A stretch of DNA of 64,000 bases, from NCBI GenBank assembly GCA_028277665.1, contig JANQFU010000021.1, forward strand, positions 1 through 64,000. Reading direction: 5' to 3'. A program made the translations under genes and the position numbers. Source of the stretch: Alphaproteobacteria bacterium (GTDB lineage Bacteria > Pseudomonadota > Alphaproteobacteria > Micavibrionales > Micavibrionaceae). Below are positions 53,708 to 61,238 of this stretch, piece after piece (the first letter of the stretch is position 1; every line of letters begins with the position of its first letter). The notes under the pieces are model-generated. The model had not been told where the DNA came from. It ran no database searches and worked only from the letters and a program-made list of their open reading frames with translations.

Positions 53708-53723
53708 TTAACAATGTCTTAAC
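53708..53723 (+). promoter_or_regulatory. CtrA-type binding site before murI
   Basis: TTAA-CAATGTC-TTAAC matches the full CtrA consensus TTAA-N7-TTAAC exactly, and ends 20 bases before the murI ATG. CtrA is the cell-cycle regulator of alphaproteobacteria. Chance occurrence cannot be excluded from one site. The 259-base gap holds nothing else. Confidence 0.5.
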
Positions 53724-53743
53724 ATCCGGCAAGGACTTCATAA

Positions 53744-54523
53744 ATGACGATTGCCGTCTTCGATTCCGGCATGGGAGGGTTGACCGTCCTGCATGCCTTG
53801 CAGGACCGCCTTCCCTCCCGCGATTACGTTTATCTCGGCGATACGGCGCGCCTGCCCTACGGAACAAAATCAACAGACACCGTTCACCAGTATGCACGGC
53901 GCGCGGCCGCGTTCCTGATGCCGTTTTCTCCGTCCGCGCTTGTCATCGCCTGCAATACGGCCAGCGCCGCCGCGCTCGACCTGCTCAAAGAGGAATTTTC
54001 CGCCCTGCCGGTTTTCGGCGTGATCGGCCCCGGCGCCCGGGCGGCCGCGTCCGGAGACGGTCATATTCTTATCCTCGCCACGGAGAGCACCGTTGCTTCG
54101 GGCGCCTATCCGGAGGCGATCCGCGCGATCCATCCGGGCGCTTCGGTGACGCAAATCCCCTGTCCGCTTTTTGTCGCGCTGGCCGAGGCAGGATGGACCG
54201 ACGGGCCCGAGACCGAAGCCGTGATCCGCCGCACACTGCTTGAGGGAGGTATCTCCCTGCCCTTTTCGGGGACGGTTCTTCTCGGCTGCACGCATTTTCC
54301 GGTTTTGCGCGCGGCCATTCAAAATGTGTGCGGGCCGGACGCCGTCCTCGTTGATTCCGCGCAGAGCCTTGCCGATGACGTCTGCGGACGGCTCGCCGAA
54401 GATCGCGGATCCGGCAAGATCCGCTTCTTCGTGACGGACAATCCGGACCGGTTTTTTTCCATCGCACCGCGTTTCATCGGCCGGGAGATCGCGTCAGAGG
54501 ATACCGAATTGTGCCGAATATAA
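53744..54523 (+). CDS. murI: Glutamate racemase
   Basis: Supplies D-glutamate for peptidoglycan. 259 residues: VFDSGMGGLTVL, the catalytic Cys70 in ACNTAS and Cys182 in LGCTHFP, and YVYLGDTARLPYG. Both Cys and the family length are intact. AAGGA precedes the ATG; a CtrA-type site lies upstream. Confidence 0.95.
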   Translation: MTIAVFDSGMGGLTVLHALQDRLPSRDYVYLGDTARLPYGTKSTDTVHQYARRAAAFLMPFSPSALVIACNTASAAALDLLKEEFSALPVFGVIGPGARAAASGDGHILILATESTVASGAYPEAIRAIHPGASVTQIPCPLFVALAEAGWTDGPETEAVIRRTLLEGGISLPFSGTVLLGCTHFPVLRAAIQNVCGPDAVLVDSAQSLADDVCGRLAEDRGSGKIRFFVTDNPDRFFSIAPRFIGREIASEDTELCRI

Positions 54524-54546
54524 TTTGATTGTGCTCTTATCCCCAT

Positions 54547-55347
54547 TCAGACAAGCTCTTTTGAGCCCGGAACCCTTGCTTCTTTTGTGGCGCACACACC
54601 TTCATACATATCTTCATTGTATGGCATTCGTCTTCTCATCAAAGGTAATTCGACTTCTCCCAAATGGCTTCGAGATAAATCTGGATAATATTTTTTTACG
54701 AAACCTTTAATAGCTTTAGAAAACGCGCCAAAATGGTTAACTAAATTTTTCTGGAATGCCTTTTGTGTTTCTGGCAACAGAAATTCTTTCATGAAACACC
54801 TCCCTCCTTCTCCTTGGAGAGCTATGTAACCGTTGCAGACGTTGCTGGCTCCAGAGTGGCCAAAAACTATACCGAAAGTCTCTATCGTCTTTCGTACGCT
54901 GGAATCATTAATTTTAATATCTTCACAATCAAGATCCGAGTAAATGATGATGTCGTTGTGCTCTCCAGATAATAGATGCTTCAACACTAAAATTCTTGCA
55001 TAATCAGCCCTAGCGTAAAGAGCAATATTACTATCGGGATCAAATCCAGGAGATTCAGAATATTCAAAAATTTCTCTTAAATTACATATTTTTATTTTAG
55101 GCGCATCAAATAAGTAACGATGACTGTCCAGAAAAAAACGATCGGCAGCTCTCAATTGTTCAAAATCAAACCATAAATTAAATGTGATATTCTGATATTT
55201 CTTTGCATTTTTATATGTTCTTTCGAAATAATGTAAGGGTAAGCGAGTTGCACTTCTTTCTGTTCCCCTTTCTTTTGGGCATAACCAGATATAGTTGACC
55301 GAATGACATTCTGGAACAGTGCTCTTTTCAAAAGGATTTTTAACCAT
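54547..55347 (-). CDS. DXD-type glycosyltransferase, toxin-like, AT-rich
   Basis: 266 residues. The pattern NYIWLCPKE, then LWFDF, then ALYARADYARILVLKHL and the DXD motif in IIIYSDLDCEDI fits the GT-A 'glycosyltransferase sugar-binding region containing DXD' family, which includes large clostridial toxin catalytic domains and Legionella SetA-like effectors as well as capsule enzymes. Base composition is much more AT-rich than murI and phoH on either side, pointing to horizontal gain. No clear Shine-Dalgarno; ATG at 55347 is chosen, a TTG five codons earlier exists. No signal peptide or membrane helix. Confidence 0.68.
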   Translation of the reverse strand: MVKNPFEKSTVPECHSVNYIWLCPKERGTERSATRLPLHYFERTYKNAKKYQNITFNLWFDFEQLRAADRFFLDSHRYLFDAPKIKICNLREIFEYSESPGFDPDSNIALYARADYARILVLKHLLSGEHNDIIIYSDLDCEDIKINDSSVRKTIETFGIVFGHSGASNVCNGYIALQGEGGRCFMKEFLLPETQKAFQKNLVNHFGAFSKAIKGFVKKYYPDLSRSHLGEVELPLMRRRMPYNEDMYEGVCATKEARVPGSKELV

Positions 55348-55798
55348 AACACAGATTGACAAAAAACATTAGTTATGTCAATAGATTCTTCTTCATTTTT
55401 CCAGACTTTTGGTATTATTTATAATATTTGTGAAATCATGCTTTGAATAGAAAGCCTTGCATATTCATATTGTACGTTTTGTCCCTGAAAAAACCATATT
55501 CCTCCAAATTCTGTGATTTATAAACATCTTTGTGGGTTTATTTCCTGTTTTTGATGTTTTCCTGTGCATGGGGCGGCGAATCATTTATAGTGATTCATAG
55601 ATGATTCTTGTCCCTTTCTGGATGCGCTTTGACCCACACCTGTCTCGCTTCCCTTTATAGAGCACACCGTCGCCCGGTTTTCGGGATTCCCCTTTTTTCG
55701 CTTTTTCGTCCCCCTTCTCTTTTGGCTTTTTCCGCGCTTCGGAGTTTTTCCGATGCGCGTTTCTGCGTCGTTCCCTTCCAACCGAAAAGGAGACTGCC
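55348..55798. other. 451-base AT-rich gap
   Basis: No gene is supported. Small inverted repeats are present: GAATCA-TTTATAG-TGATTC at 55578-55596, and TTGACA/TGTCAA around 55355-55380. The right end, from about 55600, has the GC content of the chromosome and probably holds the phoH promoter; AAGGAG lies before the phoH ATG. Confidence 0.5.
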
Positions 55799-56554
55799 AT
55801 GTCCAAAAAGACCCGCAAATTGCGTAATGCGTCGACCGAAGACAGAGAAGGGAACGTCGTTCACCCCGCATTCGAAAAGCGGAACGACTGGCATCCGCTT
55901 GACGATAAAATCGACCGGAACCGGGACAAAAGCTATGTGAAGAACGTCAAGCCCCGCTCCGAAGGGCAAGCTGAATTGATGGCCGCGATTAACGAGGCTC
56001 CGCTTACGATCGCCATCGGCCCGGCAGGGACCGGGAAGACCTATCTTGCCATTACGCTCGCCGTTGAGGCGCTGGAGCGCGGGGACGTTGACCGGATCAT
56101 TCTTTCCCGCCCCGCCATGGAGGCCGGGGAGTCTCTCGGCTATCTGCCGGGGGATCTGCATGAAAAAATGGCGCCTTATCTGCGCCCGCTTTATGATGCG
56201 CTCGGCGACCGGATGGGCGGCAAGAAAGTCCGCCAGCTTATTGACGACGGGACGATCGAGATCGCGCCGGTCGGGTTCATGCGCGGGCGGACGCTCAACA
56301 ATGCGTTTGTCGTCATCGACGAGGCGCAGAACTGCACCTATGCGCAGATCAAGATGCTGCTCTCGCGGCTCGGCTGGCATTCGACAATGGTCGTGACGGG
56401 AGACCCGGAGCAAAGCGATCTGCTGGAGGGCATGTCCGGGCTCGAGGATATCGCCCGGCGGCTTGACGCCATCGAGAACATCTCCGTCATCCGCCTTACC
56501 CAGGCCGATATCGTCCGCCACCCGCTCGTGGCTGAGATGCTGGATGTGATCTGA
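55799..56554 (+). CDS. PhoH-family ATPase
   Basis: 251 residues: N-terminal basic region, then the PhoH core with Walker A GPAGTGKT, Walker B VVIDEAQN, and TGDPEQSDL. PhoH proteins are ATPases with proposed RNA-helicase/nuclease-linked roles. This is a single-domain version. Convergent with polA, eight bases apart. Confidence 0.92.
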   Translation: MSKKTRKLRNASTEDREGNVVHPAFEKRNDWHPLDDKIDRNRDKSYVKNVKPRSEGQAELMAAINEAPLTIAIGPAGTGKTYLAITLAVEALERGDVDRIILSRPAMEAGESLGYLPGDLHEKMAPYLRPLYDALGDRMGGKKVRQLIDDGTIEIAPVGFMRGRTLNNAFVVIDEAQNCTYAQIKMLLSRLGWHSTMVVTGDPEQSDLLEGMSGLEDIARRLDAIENISVIRLTQADIVRHPLVAEMLDVI

Positions 56555-56562
56555 CTCTTGTA

Positions 56563-59328
56563 TCAATGCGCATCGGCCCAGGTGCCGCCGATCCCGGCTT
56601 CGGCGACGAGGGGAACGGAGAGATCCGCGATCCCCTCCATGACCTCCTTGACGAAAGAGGCGGTGCGCCCGGCCTCATCTTCGGGCACTTCAAAGACAAG
56701 CTCGTCATGAACCTGGAGGAGCATCCGGGCCCGCAAGCCCGCGGCGGGTAATGCGCTGTGCAGACGGATCATCGCGAGCTTCATGATATCGGCGGCCGTC
56801 CCCTGAAGCGGGGCGTTAATAGCCTGACGCTCGGCGAAGCTGCGTTGATTGAAGTTTTTGGAGCGGATTTCCGGCACGAAACATTTCCGCCCGTAAAGCG
56901 TTGTGACATAGCCCTGCTTGCGCGCGAGGGCTTTTGTCTTCTCCATATAGCGATCCAGCTCCGGAAACCGCTCCAGGTAGCGTTTGATGAATTCGGCGGC
57001 GACGGACGGCTCCGTCCCCAATTGACGTGCAAGCCCATAGGCCGAGATCCCGTAGATGATCCCGAAATTCACGGCCTTGGCCTGCCGGCGCTGCTCGGAC
57101 GTGAGCGCATCCAGCGGGACATTCAGGACTTGCGAGGCCGTGAGCGCATGAATATCAATCCCGTCCCGGAAGGCATCCTTCAGAGCCGTAATCCCGGCCA
57201 TTTCTGCGGCAAGGCGAAGCTCGACCTGCGAGTAATCGACCGACAGGATTTTCCAGCCCGGCTCGGCAATAAAGGCCGTGCGGATCTTGCGCCCTTCCTC
57301 GGTGCGGATCGGAATATTCTGCAGGTTCGGATCGGACGACGACAGCCGCCCCGTATTCGTAAGGGCCATCGAGAACGAGGTATGGACGCGCCCGGTCGCC
57401 GCGCAGATCTCGTTCGGCAGTGCATCCGTATAGGTGGATTTCAGCTTGGCGAGTTGCCGATACTCCAGCACCTGCGCAACGATCTCGTGGCCCTGTGTCG
57501 CGAGCGTCTCCAGAATATCGGCGGAGGTGGACCAGTCACCGGTCTTCGTTTTCTTGCCGCCCTGCAAGCCCATCTCGTCAAACAAAACGACGCCAAGCTG
57601 TTTGGGGGAGGCGACATTAAATTCATGCCCGGCCAGACGGTGAATATCCGCCTCCAGCGTTGCGAGCTTGGCCGCAAAATCGGTGCTCATGTTTCTCAAA
57701 ACGAGCGGATCGACCTTCACCCCGCGCCGCTCCATCGCCGCGATGACGGGCACGAGCGGCCGCTCGATATCCTCATAGACCCGCGCCATCTTCTCGGAGG
57801 CGATCCGGGGTTTAAGCGCGAGATTCAGGCGCAAGGAAATATCGGCATCCTCCGCAGCATAATCGCGGGCCTTGTCCAAAGGCACATAATCGAATGTGAT
57901 CCGGGACTTCCCCTTGCCCGCGACATCTGCGAAATGAATTGTCTTGTGCCCGCACAAAAGCTCGGCGAGTTCATCCAGTCCATGCCCGTGCGTCGATCCG
58001 TCGAGCACATAGGACATGAGCATCGTATCGTCGACCGGAGAAACCTCGATCCCGAAGGCGTTGAACATCTGAAGGTCGTATTTGAAATTATGCCCGGTCT
58101 TCAAAACACCCGGATCCTCAAGCAAGGGCTTCAGCATCGCCATCGCCGCGGCCGGGTCCATCTGTGCCGGGATTTCGCTTTCCGCCGGATCGGAGAGAAG
58201 GTCCTGCGGCGCGCTTTTATGCCCAAGCGGAAGGTAGGCAGCCTTGCCCGGTGTGCAGCATAACGACACGCCGCAGAGATCTGCCTTGGCGGGTGTCAGA
58301 TGCGTCGTCTCCGTATCAACCGCGAGAAGGCCCGCCTCCCGCGCTCCGTCGATCCATGCCTGAAGCGTTTGCGCCTCCGTGATCAGGCTGTATTCCGTTT
58401 TGATCTCTTTTTCCTGCGCCTGTCCGGCATCGCCCTTTTCGGAAGAAGAAGAGGAAGGAGACGCGCCGCCGCCAAGACGGGCGAGAAGCGCGCGAAACCC
58501 CATGTCTTCGAGAAAGGCTTTCAGGTCCGGCGTATCCAGCGGGCGCGGGGACATGCCGTCGAACGGCACAGGCAACGGCGCATCCGCATTCAGTGTGACA
58601 AGCTGCTTTGAAACCCGCGCGTCCTCCGCATGTTCCGTGAGCGCTTCGCGGCGTTTGGGCTGTTTGATCTCTCCGGCGCGCGAGAGGAGCGTCTCCAGGT
58701 CGCCGTATTCCGTGATGAGCTGCGCGGCGGTCTTCGGGCCGATCCCCGGCACGCCGGGAATGTTGTCGATGGAATCGCCGGAAAGAGATTGCACGTCGAT
58801 CACTTTTTCCGGCGGCACGCCGAATTTCTCGATGACGTCGGCTGCGGCGATAAACCTGTTTTTCATCGGATCGAACATGCGCACATCCGGATCGCGGACG
58901 AGCTGCATAAGGTCTTTATCGCTTCCGACGATCGTCGCGCGCCACCCGGCGTTGGTCGCCGCCTGCGCATAAGCGGCGATCAGGTCGTCGGCCTCAAATC
59001 CGTCCTGCTCGATCACGGGCAGGCCGAACGCCTCGGCGGCCTGACGGATGAGGGGAAATTGCGGAATCAAATCTTCGGGCGTCTCGGCGCGATTGGATTT
59101 GTAGGCCTCGTAAATATCGTTGCGAAAATTTTTGCGCGCGGCGTCGAAAATCACGGCGACATGGGGGGCGCCGAGATCGGCCAGTAATTTCACGAGCATA
59201 TTCGTGAACCCGAGAACGGCCCCGACGGGCGTTCCGTCCCCGCGCGTGAGCGGCGGCAACGCATGATACGCCCGAAAGATAAACCCCGACGCATCGACAA
59301 GGAAGAGCTCTTTTTGATTCTCTGACAT
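56563..59328 (-). CDS. polA: DNA polymerase I
   Basis: 921 residues: 5'-3' exonuclease (starts MSENQKELFLVDASGFIFRAYHALPPL), a 3'-5' exonuclease domain (LLAVDTETTHLTPAKADLCG; TGHNFKYDLQMF) and the polymerase domain (DYSQVELRLAA; RRQAKAVNFGIIYG; LLQVHDELVFEVP). The proofreading acid residues are present. Start chosen by family. Its first 14 codons and 39 upstream bases are duplicated at 60449-60528 on the other side of the fic module, so the present promoter is not the ancestral one. Confidence 0.97.
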   Translation of the reverse strand: MSENQKELFLVDASGFIFRAYHALPPLTRGDGTPVGAVLGFTNMLVKLLADLGAPHVAVIFDAARKNFRNDIYEAYKSNRAETPEDLIPQFPLIRQAAEAFGLPVIEQDGFEADDLIAAYAQAATNAGWRATIVGSDKDLMQLVRDPDVRMFDPMKNRFIAAADVIEKFGVPPEKVIDVQSLSGDSIDNIPGVPGIGPKTAAQLITEYGDLETLLSRAGEIKQPKRREALTEHAEDARVSKQLVTLNADAPLPVPFDGMSPRPLDTPDLKAFLEDMGFRALLARLGGGASPSSSSSEKGDAGQAQEKEIKTEYSLITEAQTLQAWIDGAREAGLLAVDTETTHLTPAKADLCGVSLCCTPGKAAYLPLGHKSAPQDLLSDPAESEIPAQMDPAAAMAMLKPLLEDPGVLKTGHNFKYDLQMFNAFGIEVSPVDDTMLMSYVLDGSTHGHGLDELAELLCGHKTIHFADVAGKGKSRITFDYVPLDKARDYAAEDADISLRLNLALKPRIASEKMARVYEDIERPLVPVIAAMERRGVKVDPLVLRNMSTDFAAKLATLEADIHRLAGHEFNVASPKQLGVVLFDEMGLQGGKKTKTGDWSTSADILETLATQGHEIVAQVLEYRQLAKLKSTYTDALPNEICAATGRVHTSFSMALTNTGRLSSSDPNLQNIPIRTEEGRKIRTAFIAEPGWKILSVDYSQVELRLAAEMAGITALKDAFRDGIDIHALTASQVLNVPLDALTSEQRRQAKAVNFGIIYGISAYGLARQLGTEPSVAAEFIKRYLERFPELDRYMEKTKALARKQGYVTTLYGRKCFVPEIRSKNFNQRSFAERQAINAPLQGTAADIMKLAMIRLHSALPAAGLRARMLLQVHDELVFEVPEDEAGRTASFVKEVMEGIADLSVPLVAEAGIGGTWADAH

Positions 59329-59367
59329 GGACGCAGCATGACTCAGGCGGGATTCGAAGGCAATCAC
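59288..59367. repeat. Direct repeat at polA start, left copy
   Basis: 80 bases from gacgcatcga to aggcaatcac, containing the first 41 bases of polA and 39 bases of its leader. Matches 60449-60528 in 77 of 80 positions; the three differences are silent third-codon changes in Ser2, Leu8 and Phe9. Confidence 0.95.
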
Positions 59368-59378
59368 TATAGTTATTC

Positions 59379-59462
59379 GCATTTAAAACAGGACATTTTA
59401 AATGCGAGCCCTCAAGTGCCCATGCGCCCTTGGGCATGCTTCCGTCCTTACGGACGCCTCGC
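59379..59462. repeat. Nested inverted repeats at the element boundary
   Basis: GCATTTAAAA (59379-59388) and TTTTAAATGC (59396-59405) are exact inverses. Next to them GCGAG (59404-59408) and CTCGC (59458-59462) close a junction holding two hairpins: TGCCCA/TGGGCA (59417/59431) and CGTCC/GGACG (59443/59452). It begins 12 bases past the left direct repeat and lies in what is now the polA leader, after the 3' end of fic. Confidence 0.7.
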
Positions 59463-59517
59463 AGTCGCTCGGTACAATTTCCGAGAAGATATAAGGGGAG
59501 AAGAAGGTTCGTTTTCA

Positions 59518-60114
59518 CTATGACTTACCATGAATACTCGTCTGAATGAGATCGATCAGAGGATCGTAATCTCCATTGAAGGATTTTGTTGATGCATGAA
59601 GCATCTGTTCCGGTGTTACCGGGCTCCAGTCGATTTCCAAACCGTTTCGGCGGGCGACCTGATGGATATACTCTCTCTGCACACGTCCATTTCCTTCACG
59701 AAATGGATGCAAGGCATTGATTTCTCCCAAATAGTATGCGGCTCTTTCTGAGAAAGCGTCTTTGTTTAGACCCAATAAATAGTGCTCTTTGGCTAATGCC
59801 TGGAATAATTTTTCAGCTTCGGATTCAATATAAAGGTGTGATGCAAATAAGCTTTTGCCTTTTCGAAGATCTATCGTTCGGACTTCTCCGGCCCATGCGT
59901 ATATGTCACCAAACATGTACTTGTGCAGGAATTTGAGCACTGTAAAATCCATTTCACCAGAGATTTTCTGATGCGCCAGAGCAAAAAGGCGGGCAGAGAC
60001 AATATCGGCTTCCGCTTTTTCAAGATCCGCTTCGTTGTCAATTCCCAGCTTGTTCTTCAGAACGCCGGTTTCGGGATCAATGTAATGATCGTTATGACTG
60101 TATTTGAGAGACAC
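59518..60114 (-). CDS. Fic-domain AMPylase toxin
   Basis: 198 residues from the GTG at 60114 (MSLKYSHNDHYIDPETGVLKNKLG). The catalytic motif HPFREGNGR is complete at 136-144 (His136, Asn142, Arg144), and the flap region lies at about 75-95. Fic toxins transfer AMP to targets such as topoisomerases. It overlaps the antitoxin gene; the start could be a few codons farther upstream. An N-terminal inhibitory helix is not present, consistent with a separate antitoxin. Confidence 0.9.
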   Translation of the reverse strand: MSLKYSHNDHYIDPETGVLKNKLGIDNEADLEKAEADIVSARLFALAHQKISGEMDFTVLKFLHKYMFGDIYAWAGEVRTIDLRKGKSLFASHLYIESEAEKLFQALAKEHYLLGLNKDAFSERAAYYLGEINALHPFREGNGRVQREYIHQVARRNGLEIDWSPVTPEQMLHASTKSFNGDYDPLIDLIQTSIHGKS

Positions 60115-60310
60115 GGCTATAACGGCCAACGGTTTTTGCGATAACGTCTTCGGGTGAGATTTCCCCCTGGATAGCACGTTCCATATCGGTGATTGTCGCG
60201 TCTGAAACGTGCAAACCTTCAAGCCGTTGCTGGGCAACGGCATTGCGGAGAGCAAGGCACTCGACGCTTTGCGGATGAAAAGGAATTTTATCTTTCATGG
60301 CACCATACAT
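60092..60310 (-). CDS. Fic antitoxin (VbhA-like)
   Basis: 72 residues. The pattern NAVAQQRLEGLHVSDATITDMERAIQGEISPEDVIAK matches the class I Fic antitoxin helix, in which (S/T)xxxE(G/N) places a Glu into the toxin's ATP site. Here the Glu-Gly is kept but the Ser/Thr position is Gln. GGGA lies before the ATG; another ATG is at 60298. The TAA overlaps the fic start, the usual antitoxin-toxin arrangement. Confidence 0.85.
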   Translation of the reverse strand: MYGAMKDKIPFHPQSVECLALRNAVAQQRLEGLHVSDATITDMERAIQGEISPEDVIAKTVGRYSRVSQIQS

Positions 60311-60448
60311 TTTTCCCTGACTTTTACCCCCTTATTATAGCAGGCATTCCTTGAAATGCAGAACAATAATAATGTGACAGGACGTGACACGCACTTTCGA
60401 CCGCGAGGATTGCCGTCTCTGGCCATGTGAACATCGCGCAGAGGTCCT

Positions 60449-60528
60449 GACGCATCGACAAGAAAAAGCTCTTTTTGATTCTCGGACATGGACGCAGCAT
60501 GACTCAGGCGGGATTCGAAGGCAATCAC
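60449..60528. repeat. Direct repeat at polA start, right copy
   Basis: Second copy of the 80-base sequence at 59288-59367 (77/80). It encodes MSENQKELFLVDA and then runs into the upstream region of the fic antitoxin, so it is a 5' remnant of polA. With the left copy it bounds 1,161 bases including the fic module. Confidence 0.95.
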
Positions 60529-60580
60529 ATAAGAAGAAAATAACCTCGCCCCTGTGGGGAGACGGGCATAAAAGAATAGA

Positions 60581-60649
60581 TGAATCGCGAAGACGCAAAG
60601 ACGCGAAGAGATTTGCGAAAACTTCGCGCCTTCGTGCCTTCGCGATTCA
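60581..60649. repeat. Dispersed palindromic repeat, copy B
   Basis: TGAATCGCGAAG (60581-60592) and CTTCGCGATTCA (60638-60649) enclose a core whose bases 60595-60630 are the exact reverse complement of 50069-50104 in copy A. The external flanks match copy A in direct orientation. Copy B also has an extra CTTCGTGC-type unit in the right arm. Confidence 0.85.
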
Positions 60650-60810
60650 AAAACAACCTATCCATCCATCGCAATTCTATCTGTTCCTCACAAAGTATAT
60701 CTGCCCCTGGCCCGGGGTTACGGTTTTTTGGGACTGCACACGGGGACATTGGCTTCTTTTTGCATTACCCGTTCAGATTTCTTGACTTGCGCGCGGGACA
60801 TCCGCATTCT

Positions 60811-61008
60811 GGCGGCAGGCGGCGCGTTGCCGCCCGGGGCCTTCAACCTCATTCCAGAGCGGCCAAATAGCATCTGGCCGAAACCCTTGGTGCTGCCCTC
60901 TCGACCTGTGTCGGGGAGGCGGCGGAATATAACAGCGCTTGCGTGAATACGTCGCGCCGTTCTCTGGACGGTTGAAGCTCCCCGGCTCCTGAGATGATCT
61001 CAGGGGCC
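60811..61008 (+). ncRNA. Candidate structured RNA region
   Basis: Five stem-loops follow each other: GGCGGCA/TGCCGCC (60811/60828), CGGCCA/TGGCCG (60860/60875), CGAC-CTGT-GTCG (60902-60913), CCGT/ACGG (60957/60968) and an 11-bp stem with a three-base loop GGCTCCTGAGA-TGA-TCTCAGGGGCC (60984-61008) followed by GTTTC. No convincing ORF covers the region. It is not recognisable as RNase P, SRP RNA, tmRNA or 6S RNA. The strand is inferred from the terminal hairpin. Confidence 0.35.
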
Positions 61009-61035
61009 GTTTCACATTCAGTGGGGAGCAAAACG

Positions 61036-61236
61036 ATGACCGATAACGAAGATTTTCTCATGATCTGGAGCCCGCAAACGCAGGATTTGAGCCGCGCGGG
61101 CTCTTTGGAACGCGCCGTCAGGATCGCCCGGACAAAATCCCGCGCGCATCCGGAAAACCGCTATTACATCCTGATGCCGGTCACGTTGATTTGTGACGGG
61201 GCTCGTGCCTGCCGCGAGCTTCCGGAAATCATGTAA
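61036..61236 (+). CDS. Small hypothetical protein
   Basis: 66 residues from the ATG preceded by GGGGAG at good spacing (MTDNEDFLMIWSPQTQDLS...). No family recognised; a short alpha/beta protein with SLERAVRIARTKSRAHPENRYYILMPV. It follows the structured region and is convergent with the 489-residue unknown gene. Confidence 0.65.
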   Translation: MTDNEDFLMIWSPQTQDLSRAGSLERAVRIARTKSRAHPENRYYILMPVTLICDGARACRELPEIM

Positions 61237-61238
61237 CG

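Noticed and set aside
56758-58263. 501-codon frame antisense to polA
   Set aside because: Shadow of polA codon usage.
60295-60528. 77-codon frame beginning with PolA-like residues
   Set aside because: It is the duplicated polA start running into unrelated sequence, treated as a repeat and gene remnant, not a gene.
60880-60920. Minus-strand CAGGTC-GAGA-GGGCAGCACCAAGG looked like the SRP RNA core
   Set aside because: The conserved symmetric loop (AGCAGCC side) does not match and the outer stem does not pair.
60720-61010. tmRNA, RNase P or 6S RNA
   Set aside because: No tag sequence or tRNA-like ends, no GAGGAAAGTCC segment, and multiple short hairpins instead of a 6S rod.
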